From positions 230,729,654-230,793,653 of the forward strand of contig JARDYH010000001.1 of the NCBI GenBank assembly GCA_029215795.1: 64,000 nucleotides of DNA, in the 5' to 3' direction. The translations under genes and the position numbers were made by a program. A model generated the notes under the pieces. That model did not search any database. It worked only from the letters and a program-made list of their open reading frames with translations, and was not told where the DNA came from. The stretch's first letter is position 1. Each line of letters starts with the position of its first letter. This DNA is from Anniella stebbinsi. Lineage: Eukaryota > Chordata > Lepidosauria > Squamata > Anniellidae. Below, piece after piece: positions 22,494 to 34,983 of this stretch.

Positions 22494-23904
22494 CTTACAG
22501 TTATGAGGTGGTGAGGGATTTCTTTCAATTTTTCCCTTCTGTTTAAAACATTTTTAGAAGTGTCAACTGCTTTGAAATTGGAATCAAGAATTCCCCTTAG
22601 AACAATCTATATCTTCATGTAACTTCATTCCACATGGCATTACTAAGAAACATTATGGCTGCCCCCATGGCCATGTGCTGTAATGTTCCCCTTTTTAAAA
22701 AAAATCTAACATTGCTTCTGGATAAAGAAATTTGGCAGGTTTTGAAAACCCTGTTTACCAGACACAACACCAGGATGAATGCAGACTTGACGTATAGAAA
22801 TTCAACACAGCAAAAAAAAACACCTCCAGTCAAAACTGCAGAATCACTAAAATACTACGTTTTCTCCCTGTACTTTGTGTGTGTTTGGGGGGGGGGCAAA
22901 ATATGAATATGTGTTGATAAATATGTGTTTATCTTTTTTAAAAAAAAAATCCAGACAAGTGTCAATCTTTTATCTGAAACTCATGTATTGGAGCTTCTCT
23001 GGGATTGGGCAGGAGGTACTCCTTCTGGCTCTCTGTCTTTAGCCATTGCTTACAGACCACAGGTGGTAAATGAGAAGTGCGGAATAGGAGAATAAAGAGC
23101 AGGAGGATATTCTCAAGTGTTTGAAGGCTTGGTTGCATGCCACCCCTTTCAATGGGAAATCCTCCTAGGCTCAAGGACTGTCTTAATGAGCCTTTAGTAT
23201 TGAGTGTGACACTTCTTTTCTTCCACCCCCCTTTTTTTTCATTTTTCCTTATTCAACTTCTTTTGACTAAATGCACGAATCCATTTCAAAACCAGAGATT
23301 AAGCCATCATCGGCACAGATGTTTCAGCAGCATTAGCCAGAAGGATATAATGAAGCTACACTGGAGCTTAGACAATGACAAGCACTTGAGCATTTTCCGC
23401 CTATACTGGGGAAGATGACGGGAGACTATGCAGTAGGAGAAAACACAGGATTGCCTCAATTAAATTGAATGGATGATATGAAAGACCCTTTCTGCCTATA
23501 ATTTCAGCATCTGTGAACCCCTCTTTCATGTCCTCTTGTCCTTAAATATGAATAATGCATTCCTGCCACGAAAAAGTTTCAGAATAATTTGCCTATGCAG
23601 TTATAACTATCGATACAAAATGATTTCCAATGGAAAACCCATTTGTTGACATGAGGAATGCATATTCACTCTAGGGCTTGTCTGGGTGAACTCTAAATGT
23701 ATAGACCAGCCTTCCCCAACCAGGTGCCTCCCAGAAGTGTTGGGCTATAACTTCCATCATTCCCATGCAGCCTCAAAACGTTCCAGTGGCACTCACTTGT
23801 CAAGCTGCCCAAATTTGTAATCTCACCACATGGGACTATGATAGGACAAGGCATGAATTATTACACCTCCTTCAAAATAAATGCACCCTGCATCCTAGAT
23901 CTAC
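22494..23904. other. No gene recognised; one half-copy of the palindromic repeat
   Basis: Near 23705-23775 'cttccccaaccaggtgcctc ... gggctataacttccatcatt' is half of the palindromic 'CCAGATGTTTT' family. The remainder, including the 90-codon frame at 22634-22906, shows no recognised feature. Confidence 0.4.
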
Positions 23905-24143
23905 ATCAGTCTTTCCCAACCTGGTGCCCTTTAGGTGTCTTTGAACTACAACTCCCACCATTCTTAATCAATTTAGCAGCATATGTTGAGTTTTTTAACT
24001 GACCCCTGGATAGTTGGAAATGATATGTAGTTTGCTTTTATGCTTTTATGCTTTTAAATTTTGTATATTGGTTTTTAAATGTTCAATGTTTTTAATTTTT
24101 GTAAACCGCCCAGAGAGCTTCAGCTATGGGGCGGTATATAAAT

Positions 24144-24183
<40 letters not shown>

Positions 24184-24215
24184 CTGGCTGGGAATGATGG
24201 GAGTTGGCATTTAAG
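23905..24215. repeat. Palindromic repeat (copy 3) split by a LINE 3' tail
   Basis: The left arm (cctggtgccctttaggtgtc ... tacaactcccaccattctt) is at 23905-23970. The matching right arm 'ctggctgggaatgatgggag' appears only after 24183. Between them is a CR1/L2-like 3' block, 'tgtaaaccgcccagagagct', ending in (TAA)n. The LINE therefore inserted into an existing palindrome. Confidence 0.7.
24030..24182 (+). mobile_element. CR1/L2-like LINE 3' tail with (TAA)n end
   Basis: Shares 'cttcagctatggggcggtat' and 'ataaatg' with 13128-13217 and ends in about 12 TAA units (24147-24182). It is extremely 5'-truncated. Confidence 0.7.
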
Positions 24216-25739
24216 AGAGCAATGCTATGGTCCCTTGGTGAGCATTCCAGAGACCATAAGATAGTTTGGATTCCCCTCCCCCTCCGAGGCCGGAGACATC
24301 ATTTTGATCTCGGAAGGGGTAATCAGAGTTCTGACTTTCTCCCCCTGCCCCCACAAAGCTGGCATGGAGAGAATCACACCAGTTGCCTCTTTAAGGTCAG
24401 AAACGTGGCCTCAGAGAGGAGAAAAGGGGGATGTTCTAGTGGTTGGAGAGAGGAGAAGACAGGATACAATTTATCCTGAGTCTCCTCCAGTCTCTTTTAG
24501 TTCACCTCCAAAGCATCCTCACTAGACAGGCTAAAAAGCCCATTTAGCAAAAAAGCAAAGCACAGAGGATGGGAAATCAAAGATCACCTCTGCCATTCTT
24601 CCTGCCACGTTGGCTTCAGCTCGGCAGGGCATAGAAATCTCGGAAGCCCCTGAGTTTGGAGTTTTGGAGGAGCAAAAGTGCAATCAATAAGATTGCACCC
24701 CCAAACTACTGGAGGGCACCAGGTTTTGGAAGGCTGCCCTACATCATTTGGGTTACAATATCCTGAGCAATAGATGTGTAAATCATAGAACTCTTTCACC
24801 AATTCTTATACTAAAATGAACTCTGTGTGCTCCCAAGACCTGGATAACCTCCTATGGTTAGTGAATGATGAGACGCACCCTAGCTAGGTTGTGACCTGGA
24901 TCAATAGAACTCTTCAACTGGAATCCATGTGCTCCCTTTCAAAAATCAGTGTATCTCCCTTCAGGGTGACTTTGCTTTTCTCTTTCTGAAGAAAAGTGAA
25001 AATAGCAACCACTTACATGTATGCAGCAGAAATATAAGCGGTTCAGATTTGTGTATTCCATGGCCAGATCTGCACCAAGCAGGATATGGCACTTTGAAAA
25101 TGGTTTGAAAACGGTGTATGGAGTGTGTCCTAGGCCCCAACAGTTGTCACTACTGTTATAAACTGGAATGGCAGCTCAGTAAGCATTCCAAGGTGCATTT
25201 ACATTTCATTTCTTCCATGTGTTTTGTTAATCTTTGAGTCTTATAAGATTAATGAACAAAATGTGATATCGTGGAATGTGAAACTCCTCTGCTTAGTACC
25301 GATGCTGATACTATGAGAGCTCTCTGAAATGACAAGACGTGATACACATGCTGTTCATTTTGCATAGAGTAGTGCAAATTAGGAATAACTCTGTGGTGTA
25401 CAGATTGGGGAAGATCAAGTTGCTTGGGAAATCAATAGTCTACTCAGACGTGAGCAATATTCAGGACTACGAGGGAGACATTAAAACAATTGCATTTGTA
25501 CAGCCCTGAACACATTTCTCAAGCATGACAAGCAGCCTATTGAAATAGGATGTAATAATATATCACATTATATTAAAGTGGGAGCAGCTGTGGCATAAGA
25601 CCATTCCCACATTGCTATGCTAAAAGTTGTGAAGGGGTGGTGGAAATCACATGAGCAGGTACAATAAGGGTGATTACTTCCTCCACCAGGGCGACCATAC
25701 CATTCCAGGCAATGTTGGGATAGGAAGTAATTTAATCAC
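24216..25739. other. No gene recognised; two repeat fragments
   Basis: Around 24650-24745 lies a degraded right arm of the palindromic family ('ctactggagggcaccaggtt'). At 25068-25165 is a partial relative of the 'ctatctacac' MITE ('gtgtatggagtgtgtcctag', 'caacagttgtcactactg'). The rest is unassigned. Confidence 0.4.
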
Positions 25740-25747
25740 ATCATGAT

Positions 25748-26192
25748 TAGGAATGGGTAAGAAATTTGCTCCATCAAGTTTTTGTTTTTTGTTTTTTGCT
25801 GTTGGTGTTGTTATTTACTCATTTACCCATTCTGCATCTTCCAGAATGGAATGCAGAAACAGATTCAATCTGCAGTCAGAAATCCATACATTTCTGGGCT
25901 TGCGATGGATTCTGGAAAAGGAAAACATGCCTTCGACAACATACACACATTTGAAAAATGGGCACCAAACACATTTGCATATTTCTAAAAGGCATGCAAA
26001 CATGCTTTAGTCAATGGGGATATGCATCCATTAATGCGTCCATTTGAACCCCCCCCCCCCAAAATACATATTTTTTTCCCTTTTAAAAAATGCACGCACA
26101 CACGCTTCAGATGGAATCAGCATGGAATGGGCTTGGAAGATGGAAAAGGAGGAAGATCACAGAAACAGATGTGAGAGAGCTTCCCATCCCTA
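25748..26192. mobile_element. hAT-like non-autonomous element (445 bp)
   Basis: Ends taggaatgggtaag and cttcccatcccta are inverse. Flanks atcatgat (25740-25747) and attacgat (26193-26200) match at 6 of 8, both differences transitions. The middle carries 'atgggcaccaaacaca'-type words, a C homopolymer and gcacgcacacacgc, the same kind of interior as 20124-20566. The several overlapping short frames are not genes. Confidence 0.75.
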
Positions 26193-26200
26193 ATTACGAT

Positions 26201-27020
26201 GCCCCCCCCTATAGTGCTCCTTGGCAAAAGTTACTGGAGCAGTATGCATCCAAACCATGTCACAATGAATCCCACACCACATATGTGATGCACAAGTCAC
26301 ATCTCCTACCCTGAGAACTATCTTCTATGATGATTTCAGGGAATCAGAATCTATGACAAGTTAAACCTAAAGATCACACCATATATGGAGGCTAGATGGC
26401 CTTCCACAAGAAGCAGGGCGTTCTCTGTTGCAGAACTTTGGAACTCCCTAGCTCAGGAAATTTGGATGGATCCATGTTTTCTCTTCCATGGTAAAGGTAA
26501 AACTTTTCTTTTCTGCCATCAGCAGTTGATTTTAGCTATTGACATTTTAAGTTTTGTCAAGTGCTTTGGTAATTTTTAAGTGAAAAGTACTATGAAATAG
26601 TTAAAGGAAATAAACAGGCAAAGGAAACATATTTACCAGTGAAATGCCTGTTAGTTTGACAAGTCATAGTTCAGTCTACGACATTTCAACACTGTACTCA
26701 GCAGTAAACCTCACAGTCAATGGGACTTAATCGCAGGTAAGTGCATATAGGATTTCTGCCAGAATGTACACTTTTCTCTTTCTAGAAGAGTAAATGCAGT
26801 GAAAGAAAGTCTCATACTCATTTGTGGTAGGAGAGTCACAGTCTGGCTGCATTCTGATCCAGTTACATTTGTAAAGAAACACCACATGGGTGGGCATTAT
26901 AATATGGTTACTTTCCATGCCAACATTCCTTGAGCTGACGGTGTTGTGATTCTGAGATGTGAGACAATAAAGAAGTCTGCGATGCAATCCACAAAAGCTT
27001 TGTTCAGTAAATAGACTAAA
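26201..27020. other. No gene recognised
   Basis: 26690-26755 holds the dispersed 'agtcaatgggacttaa ... taagtgcatataggat' motif. Nothing else is assignable. Confidence 0.35.
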
Positions 27021-27600
27021 GGGAGTATGAATGCTAGGAGCTATCCTCTAAGCTTAATTACCCTAACAAAACAAGGCAGTTGCCTATCAACTAAATGGGC
27101 AGTTTCCTGCCATGTCCAACAGGCTTTTATCAGACTTCTCCTTCTGGGACGGTCCTCATGCCACAACTTCTGCCATGCTACTAGTCTGGTGGACCACTTC
27201 CCACCTCCTCTCAACTCCACCTGCTTGACCCTGTGGCGTAACCTGGGATCTGTCAATTCTGATGCTCCCTCCCCATTTGAAAAGACTGAGTTCTCAGAGG
27301 GGGAAGATAATCTCTGAGCCTGGGCTTCCTATTTGATAAGCTCCTGGGAAGATTCCTCCTTGACTCTTGGAGAGTCTTGAAGAATTTCCTCCCCTGGCTT
27401 CCTGTCTTAACTGGTCTTCCACTTCTAGCTCTGAGTACGATTCAGAATCCACACCAGGGAGACTAGGCCTCATCCTGCCAGATGGCATTGATGTGGGAAG
27501 TAATCAGTTTTACTGGAGCAGCCCATGTTATTTTTCTCCTTACCATTTTTGTCCACAGACATGTACTTCCAGATGATGCTTTTCTGGTACCTTCTATTGC
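27021..27600 (-). other. Possible LTR-retrotransposon-like remnant
   Basis: On the minus strand a 64-codon frame (27294-27488) encodes an acidic, serine-rich stretch (SESYSELEVEDQ) similar in character to the acidic tail at 52597-52893. There is no LTR pair and no domain. Low confidence. Confidence 0.25.
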
Positions 27601-27904
27601 CCTGCCTCATTCATGAAATATTAGGGGGGGAGGGGTACAGATGACATCATCTTCAACTTGAAACCCTAACATGAATTCACACTGCTTCATTCATATTTTC
27701 TCTTACCACAGATAATCTGTTAAGAAAAAAAAGCCAAAATAGCTGCACAATGCACCCTCTAGCACCAGGAGCCCTCTGTCTGGAAGCATCCTTAATGTAA
27801 GGTACCTTATGCAGGCTGTGCAATGTTATGTTGTGTTCATGGGGAAAGTCATCTTCCTCCTACTAGGGTTGCCACCTGTTTGATGCTGTGGCGTCTGCCA
27901 GGGC

Positions 27905-28447
27905 TATTTGTCTGACAAATAGACTGTGGTGGTGGTGGGGGGGGAACAATCGTCAGTTGTGTTGCTTGCTTATTGTGTTGTGTGGAGGGTAACACACCAC
28001 TCACAAACTACTGACGGTATGCTATTCCGCCCAAATAAGCAACTGAGAGAAACAACTGGCTTGCAAGTTGTTTAGCTCAAAGCCAGTTGTTTAAAGTGTT
28101 GTGTGGAGTGGGAGTGGGTTAATGGTGTGTGGTGAGTGGGTTAAAACACAAGCCCATAGAGGCAGGCGGCAAGAGTGACCAAAGTGACGGCTGCTACTCT
28201 GCTACAACTGGTGCAACTTGCAGAAGCTGCTGGGATAGAACTGGGAGGACTGAGGGAGGAGGGAGGGTGGGGAGAGGGGTGGGGGCTGTGTCAGTCAAAT
28301 GCTGGGCTGACTATTAGTCCACTCAACGTCAGCCCCAACCACCCATAGTTGTGTAGGAATATGTTGTGTGGGGAGTACACACAAAATAACGAACTGTGAG
28401 TTGGCTACTCAACCCGCCATTGACTAATGTGTTGTCTGAATGCAGCC
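27905..28447. mobile_element. MITE of the 'ttgtctgaatgcagcc' family (copy 3)
   Basis: The right end aatgtgttgtctgaatgcagcc is clear. The interior matches 11480-11981 ('aacaatcgtcagttgtgttg', 'gtgttgtgtggagg' twice, a GC-rich centre). The left terminus is degraded, so the start is approximate. Confidence 0.65.
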
Positions 28448-28474
28448 ATTCTCTCAAAATGCCATCAGGAAGAG

Positions 28475-28830
28475 ACAGAAGACAGTGGTAGAGCCCCTGC
28501 TTTGCATGCAGAAGGTTCCAGGTTCAGTCCCTGACATTTCCAGTCAAAATGTACCAAGTGATGGAAAAGACCTCCATAGTTAAAAGGCGAAATTTAATTT
28601 GAGAACAAGCTAAATGTGACCTATTTACCATTCCATAGCAGTTTCCCTCTGTTTCAGTAGAAAACCGATGATGATGATGATTCGGTGCTGCGATGGCAGC
28701 AGGTGTGCGGCTGGGGAGGGGGAATGCCTCCCAGACCTCCCCAAGGTTGCTCACCCCTGGAGTAGATAATACAGAGCTGGTTGGACAAATAGTCTGACCT
28801 CATAGAAGGCAGCTTCCTAGGTTCCTAAAT
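28475..28830 (+). mobile_element. tRNA-Ala-derived SINE (copy 3, broken)
   Basis: The head (cagtggtagagcccctgctttgc, B box ggttcagtccc) is at 28480-28535. The 3' end, 'tagtctgacctcatagaagg' and 'cagcttcctagg', is at 28785-28825. Between them are about 220 bp foreign to the family, so the copy was split or rearranged. Confidence 0.65.
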
Positions 28831-29883
28831 TCAAGTGGTCCATTCCTTCCCAGCAAAGAGATGTGTTGCTGAGCAGAGTACTACCTGTTGAATTTCTGCC
28901 CATCATGCTGTGTAAAAAGAGATTTCTTTTTTCTTAACTGTGTTGATTATGTAGAATGAAAAAGAGCTCACAGCTGTCAGTAGAAGGAAGTGCAGAGCAG
29001 ATATGAATGTGGCTGTAGTCCTGAGAGAGAGAGAGGGAGAGGGGAGAGGGAGAGAGACAGAGGGGAGGAGGGAGAGAGAGGGAGAGAGTTCTTCCCCACA
29101 CACACACACAGCTGACAAAATAAAATTTAAAAAATCTTCTGAATCCAGAAATCAAGACTAAAGAGGAGGCTCAATCCAATGGCTGTTCATAAGGTAATGA
29201 AGTCATAACTGGCTGTGGGTGGTGAAAAGATATAAACACATGCAAAGTGGCTGGTATTGATGACAGATGCAGGCAGGAGTCAGCAAAGCTCGTTGAAGGG
29301 CTTAAAACCAACTTAATTTCTGGTTTGGAACACAGATGTTTTTGTGCATGGCAGAAGAATGTTTGCTCAAGGCAGCCAATAATTCATATACATCTGCTGA
29401 CGGTTGCAGTAAGAAAGTTGGGGCCACCTTCCCATCTGCGGAGGTGTTATGTTACGGGCTTCTCTGGCTTTTGTTTTATTGCCACTGTAGCTGAACGTAT
29501 TTACTCCAATCTCTGCCCTAATCCATTTCGTCTCAGTGGCTCTGTTTGCTTGATAATGCTCTCAGATGAAAACCAGCGATTTTCTTTTCTTTCGTTTTCT
29601 TAAAATCCAACATAAAGCATGAAAGCTATAATCCACTGATATAACATTTTATGGGAATAGCTGGGAAAATGCTCCATGTGCTGATGCTGGCCAGGAGCTC
29701 TGTGCATCTGTTGGGCTCTGAGTTGCAGGTTAAGGATACGTGTTTCTCACCCACAGTCTGTTGCTCTAATGCATTCCCCCACCAATTAAAACAAGCGAGC
29801 CTGGCAAATTCATTGCTATATCTGAGAATAGGGATGCTTCAGGGATCCAGTCTTTGTCAAATCCTGTACAAATTGACCCGGGC
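28831..29883. other. No gene recognised; purine-rich tract
   Basis: 29023-29092 is a (GAGAGG)-like purine-only run. The 118-codon frame at 29247-29603 shows no recognised motif. Confidence 0.35.
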
Positions 29884-30095
29884 TAGATCTACACCAGTGC
29901 TTTTTATTGGTATTGAACTGCACTGATAACTATTGGGCACATTACATTTTTTCTAGTATTATTTTCCACTTTTTATTCCGTATTATCACTGCAACAGATG
30001 TCATGGTGTGTGCTATGAGCTTAAATGCATAAGAGGTATATAATGTCACCATGTATTAAAAATATATGTTTTAGTAAGTAAATAAATAGGGTTAA
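29884..30095. mobile_element. Fragment related to the '(t)agatctacacc' MITE group
   Basis: Starts gctagatctacaccagtgct and holds 'ttattccgtattatcactgc', shared with 39412-39645 ('gttttattccacattatcc'). The right terminus is lost. Confidence 0.5.
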
Positions 30096-30914
30096 TAATA
30101 TTTATAGAAAATTAATCATATTAAATAACAGGTACACGCTTCTAATAGCCTTTTATGGGCATTTCCTCTACATGATCATAATCTCATGAAGGGGAAAGCA
30201 GGGCTGCCCCCACCAACTTTCAGTCCACCATCATTTTCCCATTGGCACCTTCCCCCTCCACCATCTATGCATTGGGGAAAACATCCGTGAAAGAGAGAGT
30301 GCTATAAAAGCGTCAACTGTCCTATGTGACTGGAAACCCAGCCATCATGGGGGTGGGGGTGGTTCTAAGCATATAGAGCAGCCTCCCTTTTATAGATGTT
30401 TCCTCCCAACATCTGGATGATGGAGGGATGAGGCCAGCACAGATGCAGTGATGGGTCTGGGGCCAGCAGGTATGGTCCCAGTACTCATCCTCTCTGTGGG
30501 ATTACAGTCATGTGGAGAAAAAATTGCATTAAACTAAAAAACTGTTCTCCAGGCGAAACTAAGGTTGTAATCTTATAGACACTTCCCTAATGTCCCCTAC
30601 TGAATAAAATTGGACTTACTTCTGAGTAAACGTTTATGGGATTGTACTATATGAAACACCAAGGCCTACTTAAGCATTCTATTTCTGAATTTAAGAAATA
30701 CAGCAAAGATAAACATACTAGCTTCAGCCCTTTTCCATGTGTTGAGGGCAAACTTCTACAGCATAGAGCCTGTTCTGTCCATATGAGCTCTCCACATGAT
30801 GTAGAACCCATGGATACAAAAAGCTCCCTGGAGTCCAGCCTCAACATTCAGAGAGCTATGAAAACAGGGACAGAGCTAGCGTGCTCATCCATGTTCTCCC
30901 CCACCCACCCCGTT
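30096..30914. other. No gene recognised
   Basis: 30553-30650 has the dispersed 'tggacttacttctgagtaaa' motif. Other sequence is unassigned; the 94-codon frame at 30636-30920 has no recognisable motif. Confidence 0.35.
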
Positions 30915-31135
30915 CTGTGATTATTATTATTTCATTTATAGCCCACCTTTTTTCCTCCAAGGAATCCAAAACAGCATACATAATCCTCCTCTCCATTTTA
31001 TCCTCACAACAACAAACCTGTGAGGTAGGTTGAGCTGAGAGTCTGTGTCTGGCCCAAAGTTACCCAGTGGGTTTCCATAGCTGAGTGCGGACTAGAACCC
31101 GGATCTCCCAGCTCCCGGTCCAACACTTTAGCCTT
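30915..31135 (-). mobile_element. Sauria/ACA-type SINE, minus strand
   Basis: Read on the minus strand: 'ctaaagtgttggaccgggag', 'gggttctagtccgcac' (B-box region), 'cacagactctcagctcaac', 'ctcacaggtttgttgttg' and the 3' end 'ccttggaggaaaaaaggtgg'. It is the same family as the near-perfect copy at 54212. Confidence 0.9.
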
Positions 31136-33589
31136 AAAACCACAATCCAATGCAAATTTTCTTGGGAATAAGTTCTATTAAGCTTAGAGCACAAGCCTAT
31201 GGACTGCACCCTTGCTCCTTGGAAGCCCTGAACTTGGGGACTTCGAAAATTCCTGTGTCATGGTAGGCTGAAGACAGGTGAAGCGCACCTAATTTCCATG
31301 ATACCCCAACTCAGCTTGTATTTGTGAGCCAACCTATGGGTTTCTGTCTGAAAACTGAGATTTCCCCCCATTTTTTTAAAAAAAATGCCTAAATAGCAAT
31401 TCGCGTAATTCGTGCAAAATTTGCACAAATCATGCAAATTGTTATTTACACAAATAAACAACCCCCTCCAAAAAAAACCCACCAGCTGGCCCGATTCAAT
31501 GGAGATAGAGTCCGGCCAGGTCACGTGAAAACAAGCCTAAGCCTGGGGGTGAGTTCCACCATCCGGATGGATTCCAACGACATCCCTATAGATAGGCTTT
31601 CCAGCCTGTCTAGTGAGGGTGCGTCAGACAGGGAGGGAAGGAGGCTCAGAATAACTTGTGTTCTGGCCTTTCAGGTCTCCTCCTCTCCCTGCCCAGCAGA
31701 ACACTCCTTTACCCCCTTCTCTGAGTTTGAGTTTCTAATCTCGGAGAAGTAGCTGGCGCGGTTCCTTCTGTGCTGGCTGTGAGAGGGAGGGGCAGGATCT
31801 CTGACTCTCCCTTCTGATGTCAGGACACTGTTTCAACCTTGGAGAGATTTCTTGAGCCATCGTATGGACCCTGGGATGCTTATCCAAGGACCACAGGATG
31901 GCTCTCTCCATGGGACAGAATTCTGGGCAATCATGAACAGGATTGGGCTACGTGGTACAAACGATATGTTAGGGGAATACTTCTGGATGCCACTAACACA
32001 CATCTCCCCAGTAATGTGTAGCCCCCCCCAAATATATTGTATTGCCACAGCATTAACATACATACAGGAAGAGAGAGGGGGCACCAACAAGTAAGGGAAT
32101 CAAAGAAAACATATCATCCTTAAGCTAACTCTAAAGAACTTTGCAAATTTCAAAGATCTCCATTTAGAAAGTTTCTTAGAGTCTTGGGTCAAGTGAGAAG
32201 AGTGTATTGCTATATCTTTACAATACACAGCTGTCAGAGCCTCATTCTTTCCTGGCCACTAAGTTTCTGTGCAATATTGCCAGGCCTGCAATTAGGACCC
32301 AGCAGACTAGGGCAGCTGCCAGGGTTCCAACATTCTGGAAAGGTCCCCCAGCAATCTAGGCCGCCATCTGTAAGTTTACCCAGCTGTGGAGCTGGTACCT
32401 GTCTGTTTTGCTGATGGTTTTTATTATATCTTCTTTTATATTTGTGAATTTTAGAATTATGGGTTTAATGGTGTTTATGTGTATGGTATTGCATTTATAA
32501 ATGTTGTGAACTGCTCTGGGCTTTTTGTGAGGAAAAACGTAATATTTAATGAAGGAAAGAAGGAATTCATAAAAGTAGTTCTTCGTGGCAGTGGCAGGTG
32601 ACCATTTTAATTTCTCACATTGCCCCATCGTACTGTTGCTCTGGGGTACAGCAGGGGAAATGCATGGAGGAAAGACCCATCAAGGGATATTTTTGTCAAG
32701 AACCCCCTGAAACCTAGAGCCGGCCCTGAATATTGTGTTTTCTCTACAATAGAAGTGCAGTTCAAAAATCAGTTCAGCATTTAAACTGGGCTTGTTTTTG
32801 TCTGAGAATTCCAGGCTACGGAACATAAGATTCTGTTTACAATGGCCCAGTCAGTTGAGAGGGCAGTGGATTGTGGTACAGTGCACTATAACACACTCCA
32901 GGGCATGAACTTTCTGGGAACTCTGGGGTGAAATAACATGTTAGGCTAGTAACATTTTGTAGCAGTACTTCAGTCTCTGGAGTCTTGGGAATTACCTTTC
33001 CTTTTTTCCCCTTTTTTTTTCTTTTTTAAAGCACATGGCCTCAAAGCCTGACAATTTACCAGATGGACTGCTTTCTCAAAGAGAAGCAGATCTTTCTAAT
33101 ATCACTTTGTTTCCTCCCCAGAGTAGCATAAATATCCTTTTATTTAACGATTGGACAGATGATCCTTCTACATTGGACAAGGGACCGGTGAGATTTCCTT
33201 CTATGTGCAAGAGATTAATGCGTGGCTTTTCTGCATAAAGCCGTATGATCAACCTTAACTCCAGAGAGAGGTGGACAAATAAAGGTTTCCAGTTAAATTC
33301 TGTGAAGGAATCCAGATCCAGAAATGATGAGATTGGGAAAGGAGGGCAAGGAGAGGGCAAAAGGAAGCATAAATCAATAAATATGAACCTTCAGATTTAT
33401 CTTCCAAATACATGCATAGTGAAACTATTGCCACAGGATTATACACAGGGTGGCACATGGTCCACACATCCAGGTGTTCATAATACATTTGGAATGTTTA
33501 TTACCGTATGCAGAATTTGATACCTTTTCATTTTTAGAGAGTAATTACAGTAATTACATTTTTAGAGAGTAATTACAGCTTTCCTCACC
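31136..33589. other. No gene supported; one exon-like frame
   Basis: 31360-31445 is a low-complexity run of 'gcaaattcgtg'-like words like those in the hAT-type elements. A plus-strand frame of 106 codons (31432-31752) runs through it into GC-richer DNA (LSSLSSEGASDREGRR) but matches nothing I recognise. A T-rich tract lies at 32997-33029. Confidence 0.35.
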
Positions 33590-33715
33590 CTGATACTCTC
33601 TAGATGTTTTAGACTTCAGTGCCCATCAACCTCAGCCACCACGGCCAGTGGCCAGGAATTCTGAGAGTTGCAGTCCAAAACATCTGGAGGGCACCAGGTT
33701 GAGAAAGCTGGTGTA
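33590..33715. repeat. Palindromic 'CCAGATGTTTTGGACTACAA' repeat (copy 4)
   Basis: Left arm ctagatgttttagacttcag, right arm ttgcagtccaaaacatctgg followed by gggcaccaggttgagaaag. Both arms are readable. Confidence 0.85.
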
Positions 33716-34091
33716 GCTCTATATCAGTTTTCCGCCATGACTAACTTCTCCCATTGATTTCAATGGATCTACAGTAAAATGATGAAATCTGAATCTAGTT
33801 TACTGTGTTCAATGGGGGGATTTGTTTAGATTAAAACTTTAAGGACTGATTTCATTACTTAGTACATTCATTGTCATTTTTGTATCCCCCACCCCACCCT
33901 TGCTTTAACTTCTTTGGTTTGTGTTGTTCTGCTGCTTTGGACAGAGGATTTTCCTCTATAAAAGAGAAGCCATGGCCACCCTACAACACTCCTGGATGGG
34001 TACAAAGGCAAATAATGAATAATATACCAATTCATTTATTCTGGAACAAATGAAAATTGAATCCAATAGACTTCATTCATTTCAGTGATTC

Positions 34092-34411
34092 TAGGCTGAC
34101 CATATGAAAAGGAGGACAGGGCTCATGTAACTTTAACAGTTGTAGAGAAAAGGGAATTTCAGCCAGTGTCATTTGTATGCAATTAGTTCCTGGTGAAATT
34201 CCCTCTTCATCACAACAGTTAAAGTTGCAGGGGCCCTGCCTTCGTTTGTATATGGTCACTCTAGTATAGTGCCTGCAACTTTAACTGTTGTGATGAAGAG
34301 GGAATTTCACCAGGAACTAATTGCATACAAATGACACTGGCTGAAATTCCCTTTTCTCTACAACTGTTAAAGTTACATGAGCCCTGTCCTCCTTTTCATA
34401 TGGTCAGCCTA
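34092..34411. mobile_element. Palindromic hAT-like MITE (best-preserved copy, 320 bp)
   Basis: taggctgaccatatgaaaag at the left and its exact inverse at the right. Perfect 8-bp flanks agtgattc (34084-34091 and 34412-34419). The arms are nearly perfect inverses over ~140 bp around a short centre (tatatggtcactctagtata). The 100-codon frame across the right edge is an artefact of the element. Confidence 0.94.
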
Positions 34412-34457
34412 AGTGATTCATTCATTCTGAAACATATGCACATGCCTAATAGACTAG

Positions 34458-34983
34458 GAGCCTATCTACACAGTACCTTGGAACGTTTTAAAACATTCCA
34501 AATAGGTCCGTTCCAAAATGTCTTAGGCCACATTAAGGAGTACTCACGTTACAGGAGAAAATTCTTCAGTCTTCAAAGCGGTGTGTGCGGTCTCACACCC
34601 TTCTGTCTGTCTCTTTCTCATTTGTTTTTATAATGAGTGTAGGGCAAGGCATTGTGGGTGCCGTAGTTCACTCATCCACTTCCTCCTTAGTTCCCCTTTC
34701 ATTCACTCATCCACTTCCTTCTTAGCCCCGCTTTCTTCCCCACCAATCAACAGCTAAGCATTGGGTGCTGGTAAACGAAGCACTGCCCCAACAAATCACA
34801 AACGGTAAGGAAGGACACATTATGTTACTTAAAATGATTTATTAACAGTAAAAACCATTGTATATAGCTGAAGTGAGTTTTAAAAAATCTTGGGTATACA
34901 ACGTTCAAGGGAGTGTGTCATGTGGCCCAAAGAGTTTTCATAATCCTTATAAAACATTACAAAGCTAGTGTGTAGATCGGCTC
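34458..34983. mobile_element. Long member of the TIR gagcctatctacac MITE family (526 bp)
   Basis: Ends gagcctatctacac and gtgtagatcggctc; flanking tag at 34455-34457 and 34984-34986. It is about four times as long as the copies at 1134 and 21850 and shares little with them inside. It could be a different deletion derivative of one autonomous parent or a separate subfamily. Confidence 0.8.

Noticed and set aside
31432..31752. Exon-like frame with a serine-rich, polar peptide
   Set aside because: Starts in low-complexity repeat DNA, no recognised family, no convincing acceptor; left as unassigned.
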